Source: Alistipes sp.
GTDB taxonomy: Bacteria; Bacteroidota; Bacteroidia; Bacteroidales; Rikenellaceae
Assembly: GCA_017631055.1 (NCBI GenBank)
Contig: JAGBTZ010000003.1
Span: forward strand, 1-64,000
Length of the DNA stretch: 64,000 nucleotides
Direction of reading: 5' to 3'
The notes below the pieces were generated by a model. That model saw only the letters and a list, made by a program, of their open reading frames with translations, searched no databases and was not told where the DNA came from. A program made the translations under genes and the position numbers. Positions 7,454-16,569 of this stretch are shown one piece after another; positions within the stretch are counted from its first letter, which is position 1, and every line of letters starts with the position of its first letter.

Positions 7454-9796
7454 CTACTTGATGAACAGCTCGCCCTTCTCGGGCTTCATAACATCGGTTA
7501 CGGGGGTAACCTTCTCCTTCTTGACGGTCACAACCTTCGAGAGGGGAAGCGTTGCCGAGTCGAAACCGAGCGAGAGGCGATAATCGCCCTTGCGCACCTT
7601 CCAAGCCGACTCCTTCTCGCTATAGGTAGCCAAGTCATCGTTGTTGATTGCGATGGTTACGGTGCAGCTCTCGCCGGCCTGCAGGAGCGGAGTCTTCTTG
7701 TAGCCACGCAACTCGATTGCGGGACGGTCTACCTCGGGAGCCAACTCCGTAGAGTAGAGCTGAACTACCTGCTTTGCGGGGAAGTTGCCTACGTTGGTAA
7801 CCTTGCACGAAACCTCAAAGCCACCCTTGGTCTTGGCAACAGCCATATCCGAAGCCTCGAATTTAGAGTAGGTCAAACCGAAACCGAAGGGGTATGCCAC
7901 CGGCACGTTGCGGGTTGCGAAGTGGCGGTAGCCGATGTAGATATCCTCCTCGTAGTTGGTGTAGTCCACGTTGGGGATGTCATAAGGCTGGCACACCTTG
8001 CTCTGGTTCTCGAACGACTGATTAAGACCGGTCTCGGGTACGTTTATCGGGAAGTTCTGCGAAGGAACATCTGCGTAGCTCATCGGGAAGGTCATCGGGA
8101 GGTGACCGCTGGGCGATACTCTGCCGAGCAGCACGTCTGCCACCGAGTTACCACCCTCCTGGCCTGGCATCCAGCATACGAGGATACCATCGACCTTATC
8201 TCTCCACGATGCAATCTCTACGGGGCCGCAGATATTCAACACCACGATAACCTTCTTGCCCTGAGCGTGGAACTCTCGGCTCACGGCATTCAGCAGTGCC
8301 AACTCGTTAATCGAGAGGTGGAAGTCGCGGATGATGTGGCGGTCAAATGCCTCTGCCGAGTTGCGGCTGATGGTGATGATTGCCACATTCGACTCCTTGG
8401 CTGTTCCCTGAACAAATGCGTAGGGGTCCTTCATCTCGTTGGGGCGGATGTCGTAGACATACCACTGGCGCAGAGCCTCGATGGGAGCAAGGCGCTTATC
8501 CTCCCTTGCCATGTGCTTCTGGTACTGCTTGTCGAGCGACTCGTTCAGGGCGAACTCGTTGCCGATAAGTCCGTCACGAAGGTCAACAACATAAGCCTTG
8601 TTTACATCACCCGAGCCACGACCACCGGCGATGAACTGGTATGATGATGAGCCGAAGAGAGCAACCTTCTCTCCCTTGGCCAACGGCATTACATCGCCAT
8701 CGTTCTTGAGCAATACGAATCCCTCGCTTGCAACCTCGCGCGTGAGGGCTGCGTGAGCCTTCAGGTCGGGCTTGTTGGAGTACTTATATCCTGCAAATCG
8801 GGGCGAGCGAACAACCAACTCGAGCACACGGCGCACGTTGCGGTCGAGGTCAGCCTCCGAGAGTTTGCCACTCTTCACACCCTCGACAATAGCAACTACA
8901 TCCGAATACTTACCCGGCTGAATCATATCGTTACCAGCCCACATCTGCTTAACGGCATCGACACCGCCACCCCAGTCGGTCATCACAGCGCCCTCGAAGC
9001 CCCACTCGCCACGAAGAATATCCTCCAGCAGACCCTTGTCCTCCGAGGTGTAGCGGCCATTGATGTAGTTGTACGAGGTCATGATTGTCCATGGCTGCGA
9101 CTCACGCACTGCAATCTCGAAGTTCTTGAGATAGATTTCGCGCAGAGCACGCAACGAAATGCGGGCATCGTTTGCCAGACGGTTAATCTCCTGCGAGTTA
9201 CCGGCAAAGTGCTTGAGCGAGGTGCCGACACCATTGCTCTCTACTCCGTTGATCATTGCAGCAGCGGTCTTACCCGCCAAGAGCGGATCCTCCGAATAGT
9301 ACTCGAAGTTGCGACCGCAGAGCGGGTTGCGCATCATATTGACACCGGGTGCCAACAGTACATCTACGCCATACTCCAAAACCTCGTTACCCATTGCCTT
9401 ACCGACCTCGTGGATGATGTCGGCATTCCAAGTCGCCGCAAGGTGTGTACCTACGGGGAAACCGGTGCAGTAATAGGTATTCTCGTCACCCTCGCGAGTG
9501 GGCGAGATGCGCAATCCTGCAGGGCCATCTGCCAAGACGATTGAGGGGATGCCCAATCGCTCGATAGGGTAGGTCGTTCCGGCTGCTCCGGGGATGATTT
9601 TGCGGGTGTAGCCAACCTCGCCGGCTGCCGACTGATTGTCGCGCAAGCGAGTGCCGACAACGAGATGAGCCTTCTCCTTGAGGGTCAGCTCCTTGATAAT
9701 CTCATCGATGTTCTCCTTGTTGAGTTTGAGAGGCTCTGCTGCCGATGCACTCAGTGCGGTTGCAATCGCAGTGCAGAGGATCAAAATTCTTTTCAT
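7454..9796 (-). CDS. Secreted glycoside hydrolase family 3 (beta-glucosidase type)
   Basis: A 780-residue retaining beta-glycosidase that probably trims oligosaccharides in the periplasm. Signal peptide about 1-19 ending SASAA. The GH3 N-terminal TIM-barrel includes KHFAGN (195-200) and the nucleophile Asp274 in VMTDWGG; the alpha/beta sandwich follows (about 380-600), then a fibronectin-III-like C-terminal domain (about 680-770). Substrate (beta-glucoside, xyloside or other) cannot be read from sequence. It starts 41 bases after the glycerol-1-phosphate dehydrogenase gene with no promoter or terminator between, so the two may be cotranscribed. A hairpin terminator follows. Confidence 0.93.
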   Translation of the reverse strand: MKRILILCTAIATALSASAAEPLKLNKENIDEIIKELTLKEKAHLVVGTRLRDNQSAAGEVGYTRKIIPGAAGTTYPIERLGIPSIVLADGPAGLRISPTREGDENTYYCTGFPVGTHLAATWNADIIHEVGKAMGNEVLEYGVDVLLAPGVNMMRNPLCGRNFEYYSEDPLLAGKTAAAMINGVESNGVGTSLKHFAGNSQEINRLANDARISLRALREIYLKNFEIAVRESQPWTIMTSYNYINGRYTSEDKGLLEDILRGEWGFEGAVMTDWGGGVDAVKQMWAGNDMIQPGKYSDVVAIVEGVKSGKLSEADLDRNVRRVLELVVRSPRFAGYKYSNKPDLKAHAALTREVASEGFVLLKNDGDVMPLAKGEKVALFGSSSYQFIAGGRGSGDVNKAYVVDLRDGLIGNEFALNESLDKQYQKHMAREDKRLAPIEALRQWYVYDIRPNEMKDPYAFVQGTAKESNVAIITISRNSAEAFDRHIIRDFHLSINELALLNAVSREFHAQGKKVIVVLNICGPVEIASWRDKVDGILVCWMPGQEGGNSVADVLLGRVSPSGHLPMTFPMSYADVPSQNFPINVPETGLNQSFENQSKVCQPYDIPNVDYTNYEEDIYIGYRHFATRNVPVAYPFGFGLTYSKFEASDMAVAKTKGGFEVSCKVTNVGNFPAKQVVQLYSTELAPEVDRPAIELRGYKKTPLLQAGESCTVTIAINNDDLATYSEKESAWKVRKGDYRLSLGFDSATLPLSKVVTVKKEKVTPVTDVMKPEKGELFIK

Positions 9797-9837
9797 GGTT
9801 TTTCTTTATTAGTTCTATTTTCAATTAGTTTTATCTG

Positions 9838-11178
9838 TTACTCGACCTCCCAGTGGCCGCCCTTGCCGAAGAGATGCTCCTCGACCTGGTCCATCATTCC
9901 GCAGCGGAACAGAACATCAATCGAGGTTACACGGCTACGCATATAGGGCATATAGGTAAAGGTCTTGCGGAAGCGCTCACGCGAGACGCCAATCATCTCG
10001 GGCTCGTAGGGAGCACCGACAGCCTTCAGGTTGGCATAGACCTCATCGAAGGGGATAATCTGGGCGCGAATCTGCTCCTTCAAAGTAGGCCAAGCGGTCT
10101 TGATTGCTGTGAGTTGCTTGCGCAGACCCTCCTTGTCGACATACTTGTTGCGGGTCTCCTCCAATGCGCGGGCAGTGTGACCTGCGCTGCCGGCGAAGAT
10201 GCGCTTTGCATTCTCCTCAATTTCGGCAAGTGTAGGCCAAGCCTCGACACACTTCTCTACATCGAGATTTTCGAGATTTTGCTCCAAGAGGTACTCCAAA
10301 ATTGCGGTCGAAGCCAGTGTGCCAATACCTACCTTAAATCCGTGCGAAACGTGCTCGCCATTGTAGCAGAGATTCTCCATATCCCAGCAGTGGCTGAATT
10401 GGTGCTCGATACCCGAAGCGGGGCGGCTCGACTGCAGTGCCTGCATCGCAAAACCGCTCATAATCAGACCGTCTGCCAACTTTTGAGTCATCTCGACATC
10501 ACCCTCAAAAACGGCTGCCGGAGCACTCAGTGCATCGCGCAGACCATCCTGGACAAGACCAAACGAGAACTCATCCAAAGCCTCGGCTCCCATCACATCG
10601 GCAATCATCCAATCCGCACCAGCCGGAATCTTGGCGATAAGGTCGGCATAACCCGATGCTGCGAGGTGCTTGGGTGCTGCTGCCGAAATCTCCGAATCGA
10701 GGACCATTCCATAAGGTGCCGGACATGAGAAGGTCTGCTTGTTGCCCTCGAAGGTGATTGAGGCACCAAAGGCGGTGTAACCATCCATCGAAGCGGCAGT
10801 GCCGACAACCATATACTTGCGACCGAGGTGTGCCGAAACGAGTTTGGTGAGGTCGTTAATCACACCCGAGCCCACAGCTACAGGGATAGCGTCAATGGTC
10901 TTTAGATAGGCCTCCAACTCCTCGATGAACGACCACTCGGCGTAGAGGTGTGGGTCGGTGAAGATGTGGCTCTTCTCGAGCTCTACACCCGCCTCACGCA
11001 TATAGCGCTCAACGGCCTCGCCTGCAACGGCATAGGTAGTTGTGTCGGCTACGATTACGGCCTTCTGTCCGGGGAATAACTTTTTGAATAGAATGGGGGT
11101 CTGGTCGAGAACTCCCGCACCGATTACCAAATCTTTGGTGTCGGTTGTGCGCTGCAATGCGCTCTCAATTTTTGTCAT
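9838..11178 (-). CDS. sn-glycerol-1-phosphate dehydrogenase family protein (AraM/EgsA-like)
   Basis: Iron-containing-alcohol-dehydrogenase-fold enzyme of the G1P dehydrogenase family, which reduces dihydroxyacetone phosphate to sn-glycerol-1-phosphate with NAD(P)H and a divalent metal. The nucleotide loop GSGVINDLTK is at 103-112 and metal ligands are Asp179, His259 and His279. The 446 residues are longer than archaeal EgsA (about 350) and closer to AraM-type proteins. The true substrate may differ, since araM lies among arabinose genes in Bacillus. It is followed by a GH3 glycosidase, and its own promoter (11214-11245) is clear. Confidence 0.82.
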   Translation of the reverse strand: MTKIESALQRTTDTKDLVIGAGVLDQTPILFKKLFPGQKAVIVADTTTYAVAGEAVERYMREAGVELEKSHIFTDPHLYAEWSFIEELEAYLKTIDAIPVAVGSGVINDLTKLVSAHLGRKYMVVGTAASMDGYTAFGASITFEGNKQTFSCPAPYGMVLDSEISAAAPKHLAASGYADLIAKIPAGADWMIADVMGAEALDEFSFGLVQDGLRDALSAPAAVFEGDVEMTQKLADGLIMSGFAMQALQSSRPASGIEHQFSHCWDMENLCYNGEHVSHGFKVGIGTLASTAILEYLLEQNLENLDVEKCVEAWPTLAEIEENAKRIFAGSAGHTARALEETRNKYVDKEGLRKQLTAIKTAWPTLKEQIRAQIIPFDEVYANLKAVGAPYEPEMIGVSRERFRKTFTYMPYMRSRVTSIDVLFRCGMMDQVEEHLFGKGGHWEVE

Positions 11179-11213
11179 AATATCTTGATTTGATTTAACT
11201 CTCTTTTCTACCG

Positions 11214-11245
11214 CAAATTTAACAATTTACTCTCTATCGAACAAA
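11214..11245 (-). promoter_or_regulatory. Promoter of the G1P dehydrogenase-GH3 unit
   Basis: On the minus strand TTTG (11242-11245) is followed after 20 bases by TAAATTTG (11214-11221), matching the Bacteroidota -33/-7 arrangement. It lies 36 bases before the start codon. Confidence 0.7.
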
Positions 11246-11270
11246 CTTTGCCGGCTCTTTTGTCTTTGAT

Positions 11271-11301
11271 TTTGGAAAAATCGAGATTATTTGTAACTTT
11301 A
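11271..11301 (+). promoter_or_regulatory. Promoter of the metallophosphatase-HAD pair
   Basis: TTTG (11271-11274), 19-base spacer, then TAACTTTA (11294-11301), one mismatch from TAnnTTTG. It lies 35 bases before the start codon and is divergent from the preceding promoter. Confidence 0.55.
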
Positions 11302-11335
11302 CGTTTTGAAATAAAATTTAACTAAAATCGAGGGG

Positions 11336-12508
11336 ATGAAGAAATTTTTATTGTTGTTGGCCATTGCATTTGTAGCAACTGCAACGGCTCAGGAGCAGAA
11401 GAAGAGTGTTGCCATTACCGAGGGCCCCTATCTGCAGGCGGTTGGCGAGAGTGAGTTTACGGTTGTGTGGAAGACCGACCAGGATGCCGTGTCGTGGGTC
11501 GAGATTGCACCCGATGATGGTACCCACTTCTATAATCGTGAGCGCCCGAAATTCTACCAGACTCGCTATGGCCGTAAGGTTGTCGGCAATCTGCACACCG
11601 TTCGCGTGAGCGGCTTGGAGCCCGGCACTACCTATCGCTACCGCATAATCAGCGCTGCAGCCCTGAAAGGCGAGAAGGATCGTGTGCGCTTTACCGAGCA
11701 ACGTGGCAGTGACGTCTATCGCCGTCAGCCCTACGTTGTGACTACGCTCAACCCCGCCAAGGAGAGCGTGTCGTTTGCCATTGTCAACGACATTCACGGC
11801 AAGACGGCCGAACTCGAGACTCTGCTGGCAGATGCGGCCGAGCGCAAGTACGACTTCGTCTGCTTCAATGGCGATATGACCTCGCGTAACAATACGCAGG
11901 AGGAGGTCTTCAAGTTCTACCTCTCGTCTGCATCGAAACTCTTTGCAAAGGAGACTCCGCTGGTCTATGTTCGTGGTAATCACGAAACTCGTGGCACTTA
12001 CGCTGTGTCGTTGCCCGAGCTCTTCCCCTCATCGACCGGCCAGCCCTACTACACATTCCGTCAGGGCCCGGTCTGCTTCGTGGTGCTCGACTGTGGCGAG
12101 GATAAGCCCGACAGCGATATGGAGTATTCGGGATTGGCTCACTACGACCCCTATCGTGCCGAGCAGGCCGAGTGGTTGCGCTCGGTGGTTGCGAGCGAGG
12201 AGTTCCGTTCGGCTCCTTTGAAGATTGCCTTCTGTCACATCCCGCCCGAGGCTAAGGGGTGGCACGGAGCAGCCGAGATTTTGCGACTCTTTGTCCCCAT
12301 TCTCAACGAGGGTGGCCTCGACTTGATGCTTTCGGGTCATATCCACAAATATCGCCTGACGGAGGCGGGCGATAATGGCTGCCAATTCCCCGTACTCTGC
12401 AATCCGAACGTCTGCCGTTTGGATGCTACGGCAACCGCTAATGGGGTCGATATCAAGATTTTCGACACTCAGGCAAACCTGCTGCATAGTTATCAACTCA
12501 AAAAATAG
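11336..12508 (+). CDS. Secreted metallophosphatase with purple-acid-phosphatase-like N-terminal domain
   Basis: Predicted periplasmic phosphoesterase of 390 residues. Signal peptide about 1-18 ending ATAQ. A fibronectin-like PAP N-terminal domain (about 28-135) precedes a calcineurin-type metallophosphoesterase domain with NDIHGK (151-156), NGDM (178-181), RGNHETRG (213-220), CHIPP and SGHIHKY, together giving the two-metal site. Substrate unknown; phosphate monoesters or nucleotides are plausible. Nine bases downstream begins a cytoplasmic HAD phosphatase, so the two probably share a transcript. Confidence 0.88.
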   Translation: MKKFLLLLAIAFVATATAQEQKKSVAITEGPYLQAVGESEFTVVWKTDQDAVSWVEIAPDDGTHFYNRERPKFYQTRYGRKVVGNLHTVRVSGLEPGTTYRYRIISAAALKGEKDRVRFTEQRGSDVYRRQPYVVTTLNPAKESVSFAIVNDIHGKTAELETLLADAAERKYDFVCFNGDMTSRNNTQEEVFKFYLSSASKLFAKETPLVYVRGNHETRGTYAVSLPELFPSSTGQPYYTFRQGPVCFVVLDCGEDKPDSDMEYSGLAHYDPYRAEQAEWLRSVVASEEFRSAPLKIAFCHIPPEAKGWHGAAEILRLFVPILNEGGLDLMLSGHIHKYRLTEAGDNGCQFPVLCNPNVCRLDATATANGVDIKIFDTQANLLHSYQLKK

Positions 12509-12517
12509 GATATAATA

Positions 12518-13387
12518 ATGAGCACTTTTAACCGCTATCGTTCGATCTACTCGCACGATGAATTGATGGAGCGCTTGCGCAATCTGCGCCACGTTGCGCT
12601 CGATATGGATGGAACAATCTATATGGGTATGTCGCTCTTCCCCTACACCAAGCCCTTCTTGTCGGGCTTGCGCGAGAAGGGAGTGAACTACTCGTTCCTG
12701 ACGAACAACCCCTCGAAGTGTATTGCCGACTATCTGCACAAGCTCGAGGTGCTTGGCATTGAGGCTACCGAGGAGGAGATGTACACCACCGCCCTGGCGA
12801 CTATCGACTACATCAAGACTAACTACCCCTCAGCAAAACGTCTCTTCTTGCTCGGTACGCCGAGTATGATTTCGGAGTTCGAGAAGGCGGGCTTCGAGTC
12901 TACGGCTGATGATGCGAATGATGTGCCGGATGTGATTGTTGCCGCTTTCGATATGACCCTGGAGTATAGCCGTTTGTGCCGTGCTGCGTGGTGGGTGTCG
13001 CAGGGCGTGCCCTACATCGCCACCAACCCCGATCGTGTTTGCCCCACAGACCAGCCTGTTGTTCTGGTCGATTGTGGCTCAATCTGCGCCTGCATCGAGC
13101 ACGCTACGGGTCGCAAGCCCGACATTACGCTCGGCAAGCCCGACCCCAATATGCTCTCGGGAATTGTCAATCGCTACGGCTTGCAGCCCGACCAGATTGC
13201 GATGGTGGGCGACCGCATCTATACCGATATCGAGATGGCTCACAACGCTAACGCCTTTGGCGTGTTGGTACTCTCGGGCGAGACAACGCTTGAGGTGGCG
13301 GATGCCGCTGCTCGTCAGCCCCACTTGATTGCCGAGAATATCGGTGTGCTTGGCGAACTTATTGCCGAGGCGCACGGGGTGAAGTAA
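12518..13387 (+). CDS. HAD-IIA (NagD-like) phosphatase
   Basis: A 289-residue cytoplasmic phosphatase of the NagD/p-nitrophenylphosphatase subgroup. Motif I is DMDGT with Asp29 as nucleophile and Asp31 as acid/base; motif II is the TNN at 62-64; motif III is the Lys in LGKPDP; motif IV is GDRIYTDIE. The C2-type cap lies between motifs II and III. Candidate substrates include phosphoglycolate, nucleotides or sugar phosphates. It ends at a strong hairpin shared with deoC on the opposite strand. Confidence 0.9.
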   Translation: MSTFNRYRSIYSHDELMERLRNLRHVALDMDGTIYMGMSLFPYTKPFLSGLREKGVNYSFLTNNPSKCIADYLHKLEVLGIEATEEEMYTTALATIDYIKTNYPSAKRLFLLGTPSMISEFEKAGFESTADDANDVPDVIVAAFDMTLEYSRLCRAAWWVSQGVPYIATNPDRVCPTDQPVVLVDCGSICACIEHATGRKPDITLGKPDPNMLSGIVNRYGLQPDQIAMVGDRIYTDIEMAHNANAFGVLVLSGETTLEVADAAARQPHLIAENIGVLGELIAEAHGVK

Positions 13388-13416
13388 AAACCTCTCCAAT
13401 CACTATTCAAATGAAT

Positions 13417-13442
13417 GGGGGATGGCTGAATGGCCATCCCCC
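13417..13442. terminator. Bidirectional terminator between the HAD gene and deoC
   Basis: A perfect ten-base GC-rich stem (13417-13426 with 13433-13442) around a six-base loop sits between convergent genes, with a short T-rich stretch on the plus side. Confidence 0.75.
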
Positions 13443-13463
13443 AATTGCTTTTAGTATGTTCGA

Positions 13464-14342
13464 TTAGAAGAACTTAACCGGTTCGCCGACTATAGACGAG
13501 ATGATATTGTTGGCTGCGGATGAAGCTCCGATGCGGAACAGGTCGGTGGTAATCCACTCCTCGCCCAAAATCTCCTTGACAATGGTGTAGTAGAGCGCTG
13601 CATCCTCGGCAGTGCGGACTCCGCCCGCTGCCTTGAAGCCCACCTTGCGACCCGTCTTCTCATAGTAATCCTTGATGGCGTGGCACATAACAACAGCCGC
13701 CTCGGGGGTCGCTGCAACATCAATCTTGCCGGTCGAAGTCTTGACGAAATCGGTACCCGCAAACATCGACAGCAACGAAGCCTTGCGGATAATGTCGGGA
13801 GTCTTGAGCGCACCCGACTCGATGATGACCTTCAAAACGGTCTCCTCACCCGCCTCATTGCGCAACACCTCCACCTCGTTGGCTGCCTCGTCATACTCGC
13901 CAGTGAGCATCTTGCCTACATTCAGAACGATATCAACCTCATCGGCTCCGTTCTCGACTGCCATTGCAACCTCCAACATCTTCACCTCGAGGAAGGTCTG
14001 CGAAGCAGGGAAACCACCGGCAACGCTCGTGATTCGCATCGGCGAGCCATCGACAGCCAAGCCCACAGTCTCGACAAACGAGGGATAGACGCAAATAGAT
14101 GCCACGTTGGGAATTTCGGGATATGCCCCGTAGAACTCTACGGCACGATTTGCAAACTTGGTCACCGACTCCACCGAATCGTTGCACGAGAGGGTCGTGA
14201 GGTCGATTGTTGAGTAGCAGAACTTGTAAACCTCGACATTCTCATTTGCCTTGGCAGCGGCCTTCAACTGTGCAACCTCCTCAGCAACCTGTGCCTCACT
14301 CGGAGCCGGAGCATATTCGTTAAGATGATTAGCGTATTCCAT
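13464..14342 (-). CDS. deoC: Deoxyribose-phosphate aldolase
   Basis: Cleaves 2-deoxyribose-5-phosphate to glyceraldehyde-3-phosphate and acetaldehyde in deoxynucleoside breakdown. The Schiff-base lysine is Lys201 in FVKTSTGK, and the second active-site lysine is Lys237 in GFKAAGGVRT; NGADEVD supplies the acidic residue. The 292 residues include an N-terminal extension of about 35 residues compared with short DeoC proteins. It is monocistronic, with its own -7 element and a shared terminator. Other deo genes are not in the window. Confidence 0.94.
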   Translation of the reverse strand: MEYANHLNEYAPAPSEAQVAEEVAQLKAAAKANENVEVYKFCYSTIDLTTLSCNDSVESVTKFANRAVEFYGAYPEIPNVASICVYPSFVETVGLAVDGSPMRITSVAGGFPASQTFLEVKMLEVAMAVENGADEVDIVLNVGKMLTGEYDEAANEVEVLRNEAGEETVLKVIIESGALKTPDIIRKASLLSMFAGTDFVKTSTGKIDVAATPEAAVVMCHAIKDYYEKTGRKVGFKAAGGVRTAEDAALYYTIVKEILGEEWITTDLFRIGASSAANNIISSIVGEPVKFF

Positions 14343-14370
14343 AAATTTCAGTTTTTTGTCTATTGGTTTA

Positions 14371-14378
14371 CAAATATA
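14371..14378 (-). promoter_or_regulatory. -7 promoter element (TATATTTG) for deoC
   Basis: A perfect TAnnTTTG on the minus strand, 28 bases before the deoC start. No convincing -33 element is seen. It is divergent from the 14424 element. Confidence 0.55.
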
Positions 14379-14423
14379 GTGAAATTTTTTAGAAAAATAT
14401 GCTTATTGTTCAATAGTTTTTCC

Positions 14424-14431
14424 TATATTTG
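14424..14431 (+). promoter_or_regulatory. -7 promoter element (TATATTTG) and long leader for the OmpA/TPR lipoprotein gene
   Basis: A perfect TAnnTTTG on the plus strand, 195 bases before the lipoprotein start. The leader between is GC-rich in its first half, with several short self-complementary segments, and AT-rich just before the ATG. I see no known riboswitch in it. A long 5' leader fits a highly expressed gene. Confidence 0.55.
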
Positions 14432-14626
14432 CGTTATGTATTGCGCACTATGCCCGCGCACGAGGCCTATGAGGCGGTTTGGGGGATGAGTCCAAGCGTG
14501 AGAAGAGGTGTCCTTCGGGTGGCGGAGAGTGTGGTGGTATGGTGGTGTAATGCGTTTGTGAACAGATAGTTACGAAGAAGATTTATAATAGCATAACAAA
14601 CAAAACTTTATTAAAATTTTACAACT

Positions 14627-16351
14627 ATGAAAAACATTTTGAAAGTGTCAATGGTTCTGGCTGTCGCAGCACTCTCGTTCTCGAGCTGTAACTGCTTCAA
14701 GAAGATGGCTAAGAATCAGGATCAGGTCGTTTTGACTTGCAATCCCGAGGTGCTCGTCCTCAACAATGGTAAGGTGGCTGCCGATATCGAGGTAACCTTC
14801 CCTGCAAAGTATTTCAACAAGAAGGCTGAGTTGCGTGTAACTCCCGTTATCGTATTCGAGGGTGGTGAGGTTGCTGCTCCGACCAAGTGCCTCCAGGGCG
14901 AGAAGGTTAAGGAGAACTACACTGCAGTAGGCGTAGATGGTGGTAAGTTTACTCACCACGTTGAGTTTGCTTACGATGAGCGCATGCAGAAGAGCGAGTT
15001 GCAGCTCCGCGTTGAGGTTAAGTGCCCGAACGGTGGTTGCAAGGAGTTCACTCTCATCAATGCAAACAACGGTGCAATGCCGACCAAGGAGGAGGCTGCT
15101 GTTCTCGCAGCTGGTGGCGCAGAGGCTAAGGCTCTCGCTTGCAAGTTCGGTCGCACTATCGCTAAGGGTATCAACACTCTGCAGAAGGATCTTGACTATG
15201 CTGAGGCTATGCAGCAGGTTGCTAACAACTACAAGAACGTAACTACCGTTGTAACTAAGGCTGACGTTGCTTACCGCATCAACTCTTCGAAGGTTTGCAA
15301 GAAGGCAGTTGAGACTGAGGCTTTGGCTGCATTGAAGGCTAAGGTTGAGGAGAACAAGGCTAACGACCGTGCAAAGCAGACTGTATATGTAAACGGTTAC
15401 GCTTCGCCCGATGGTCCCGAGAAGTTCAACGACAAGCTTTCGAACGCACGTTCGGAGTCTGGTAAGAAGGCTGTTGAGGAGTTGCTCGCAGAGGCTGGTA
15501 TCCAGATTGACGCTGCATCGTATGGTGAGGACTGGGAAGGCTTCAAGGAGGCAGTTGCTGCTTCGAACATCGCTGACAAGGATCTGATTCTCCAGGTTCT
15601 CGGTATGTACGACTCTTCGGCTCAGCGCGAGAAGGAGATTAAGAATATGTCTTCGGTTTACAAGAGCCTCAAGAATGACGTTCTTCCCCAGTTGCGCCGT
15701 GCTCAGGTTGTAAATAGCGCTGACATCACCGGTAAGACTGATGACGAGATGGTTGCTTTGGTTAAGGCTGGTAACGCAGCTGCTCTCGATCTCGAGGAGT
15801 TGCTCCACGTTGCTGAGGTTCGCGCTGAGGTAGCAGTTGCTGCTTTGGAGTTCGCTGCATCGAAGTACAATGACGCTCGCGTTTACAACAACCTCGGTAT
15901 CGCTTACGCAGAGGTAGGTGAGAATGCAAAGGCTCTCGCAGCATTCGAGAAGGCTGTGAAGGCTGGTGGCAACTCGACCGAGCTCAACAACAACCTCGCA
16001 CTTGCTCACCTTGCAAATGGCAACGTAGAGAAGGCTAAGGAGTTCGCAAAGGCTGGTAACGCAGAGGTTCAGGCTCTGGTTAACGCTTCGGAGGGTAACT
16101 ACGCACAGGCTTCGGCTAAGCTCGAGGGTTACAATGCAGCTATCGCTCAGGTTATGAACGGTGACCTCGCAGCAGCAAAGAAGAGCATCGCTAACGATAA
16201 CTCTGCAAAGGCTGACTACTTGCGTGCTGTAATCGCAGTTAAGGAGGGCAATGCTAACAATGCAAAGGCTCAGCTCAACAGCGCAATCTCGAAGGATGCA
16301 TCGCTCGAGGCAAAGGCAAAGAAGGATGTAAATCTTGCAGTCCTCTTCTAA
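14627..16351 (+). CDS. OmpA-like/TPR outer-membrane lipoprotein, probably abundant
   Basis: A 574-residue lipoprotein: signal peptide with lipobox SFSSC (lipidated Cys21), an N-terminal beta-rich region (about 30-150), an OmpA-C-like segment (about 245-330, with NGYASPDG and LSNARSESGKKAVEELL) that may contact peptidoglycan, and TPR-like helices (about 415-560). Codon use is unlike its neighbours: Ala is mostly GCT/GCA, Val GTT/GTA and Lys AAG, typical of very highly expressed genes. It is transcribed alone, from a long leader to a strong terminator. Similar proteins are major envelope components in Bacteroidales; the molecular role is inferred. Confidence 0.8.
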   Translation: MKNILKVSMVLAVAALSFSSCNCFKKMAKNQDQVVLTCNPEVLVLNNGKVAADIEVTFPAKYFNKKAELRVTPVIVFEGGEVAAPTKCLQGEKVKENYTAVGVDGGKFTHHVEFAYDERMQKSELQLRVEVKCPNGGCKEFTLINANNGAMPTKEEAAVLAAGGAEAKALACKFGRTIAKGINTLQKDLDYAEAMQQVANNYKNVTTVVTKADVAYRINSSKVCKKAVETEALAALKAKVEENKANDRAKQTVYVNGYASPDGPEKFNDKLSNARSESGKKAVEELLAEAGIQIDAASYGEDWEGFKEAVAASNIADKDLILQVLGMYDSSAQREKEIKNMSSVYKSLKNDVLPQLRRAQVVNSADITGKTDDEMVALVKAGNAAALDLEELLHVAEVRAEVAVAALEFAASKYNDARVYNNLGIAYAEVGENAKALAAFEKAVKAGGNSTELNNNLALAHLANGNVEKAKEFAKAGNAEVQALVNASEGNYAQASAKLEGYNAAIAQVMNGDLAAAKKSIANDNSAKADYLRAVIAVKEGNANNAKAQLNSAISKDASLEAKAKKDVNLAVLF

Positions 16352-16370
16352 TCGATAATTTTTCGAACAC

Positions 16371-16411
16371 AACAACGGGATGTCCTTTCAAGGATGTCCC
16401 GTTGTTTTTTT
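16371..16411 (+). terminator. Intrinsic terminator of the OmpA/TPR gene
   Basis: A ten-base stem (16371-16380 with 16397-16406), inner pairs and a run of seven T, starting 20 bases after the stop codon. Confidence 0.9.
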
Positions 16412-16421
16412 GCGGGTGGAG

Positions 16422-16555
16422 TTAGATGGGTTAGATGGGTTAGATGAGTTTTGGTGGGCCAAAATTCAAACTTATAAAAATACCTTAATTATCAATTCTC
16501 AATTCTCAATTCTCAATTTAGCTAATGGCTAATGGCCAATGGCTAATAGCCAAAA
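16422..16555. repeat. Three short tandem arrays in a gene-free gap
   Basis: The gap between the lipoprotein gene and pyrB holds three 9-base units (TTAGATGGG, 16422-16448), about four 7-base units (TCAATTC, 16492-16519) and about five imperfect 7-base units (GCTAATG, 16521-16555). No ORF or promoter is visible. Such arrays are prone to length variation. Confidence 0.8.
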
Positions 16556-16569
16556 TATACCTTATATAT

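Noticed and set aside
6705..7604. Longer 299-residue reading of the DUF1919 gene
   Set aside because: The extra N-terminus runs through a terminator and promoter and into the GH3 coding region; the ATG at 7355 fits the family.
14436..14489. 17-codon upstream ORF in the OmpA/TPR leader
   Set aside because: Its ATG lies where transcription should start, with no room for a ribosome site, and the codons are unlike real genes here.
14648..16375. 575-codon ORF exactly antisense to the OmpA/TPR gene
   Set aside because: It results from the extreme codon bias of the sense gene; its Leu/Ser/Cys-rich product looks unnatural and starts within the terminator.
16492..16555. Possible CRISPR-like array
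   Set aside because: The units are 7 bases with no spacers, so they are microsatellites.
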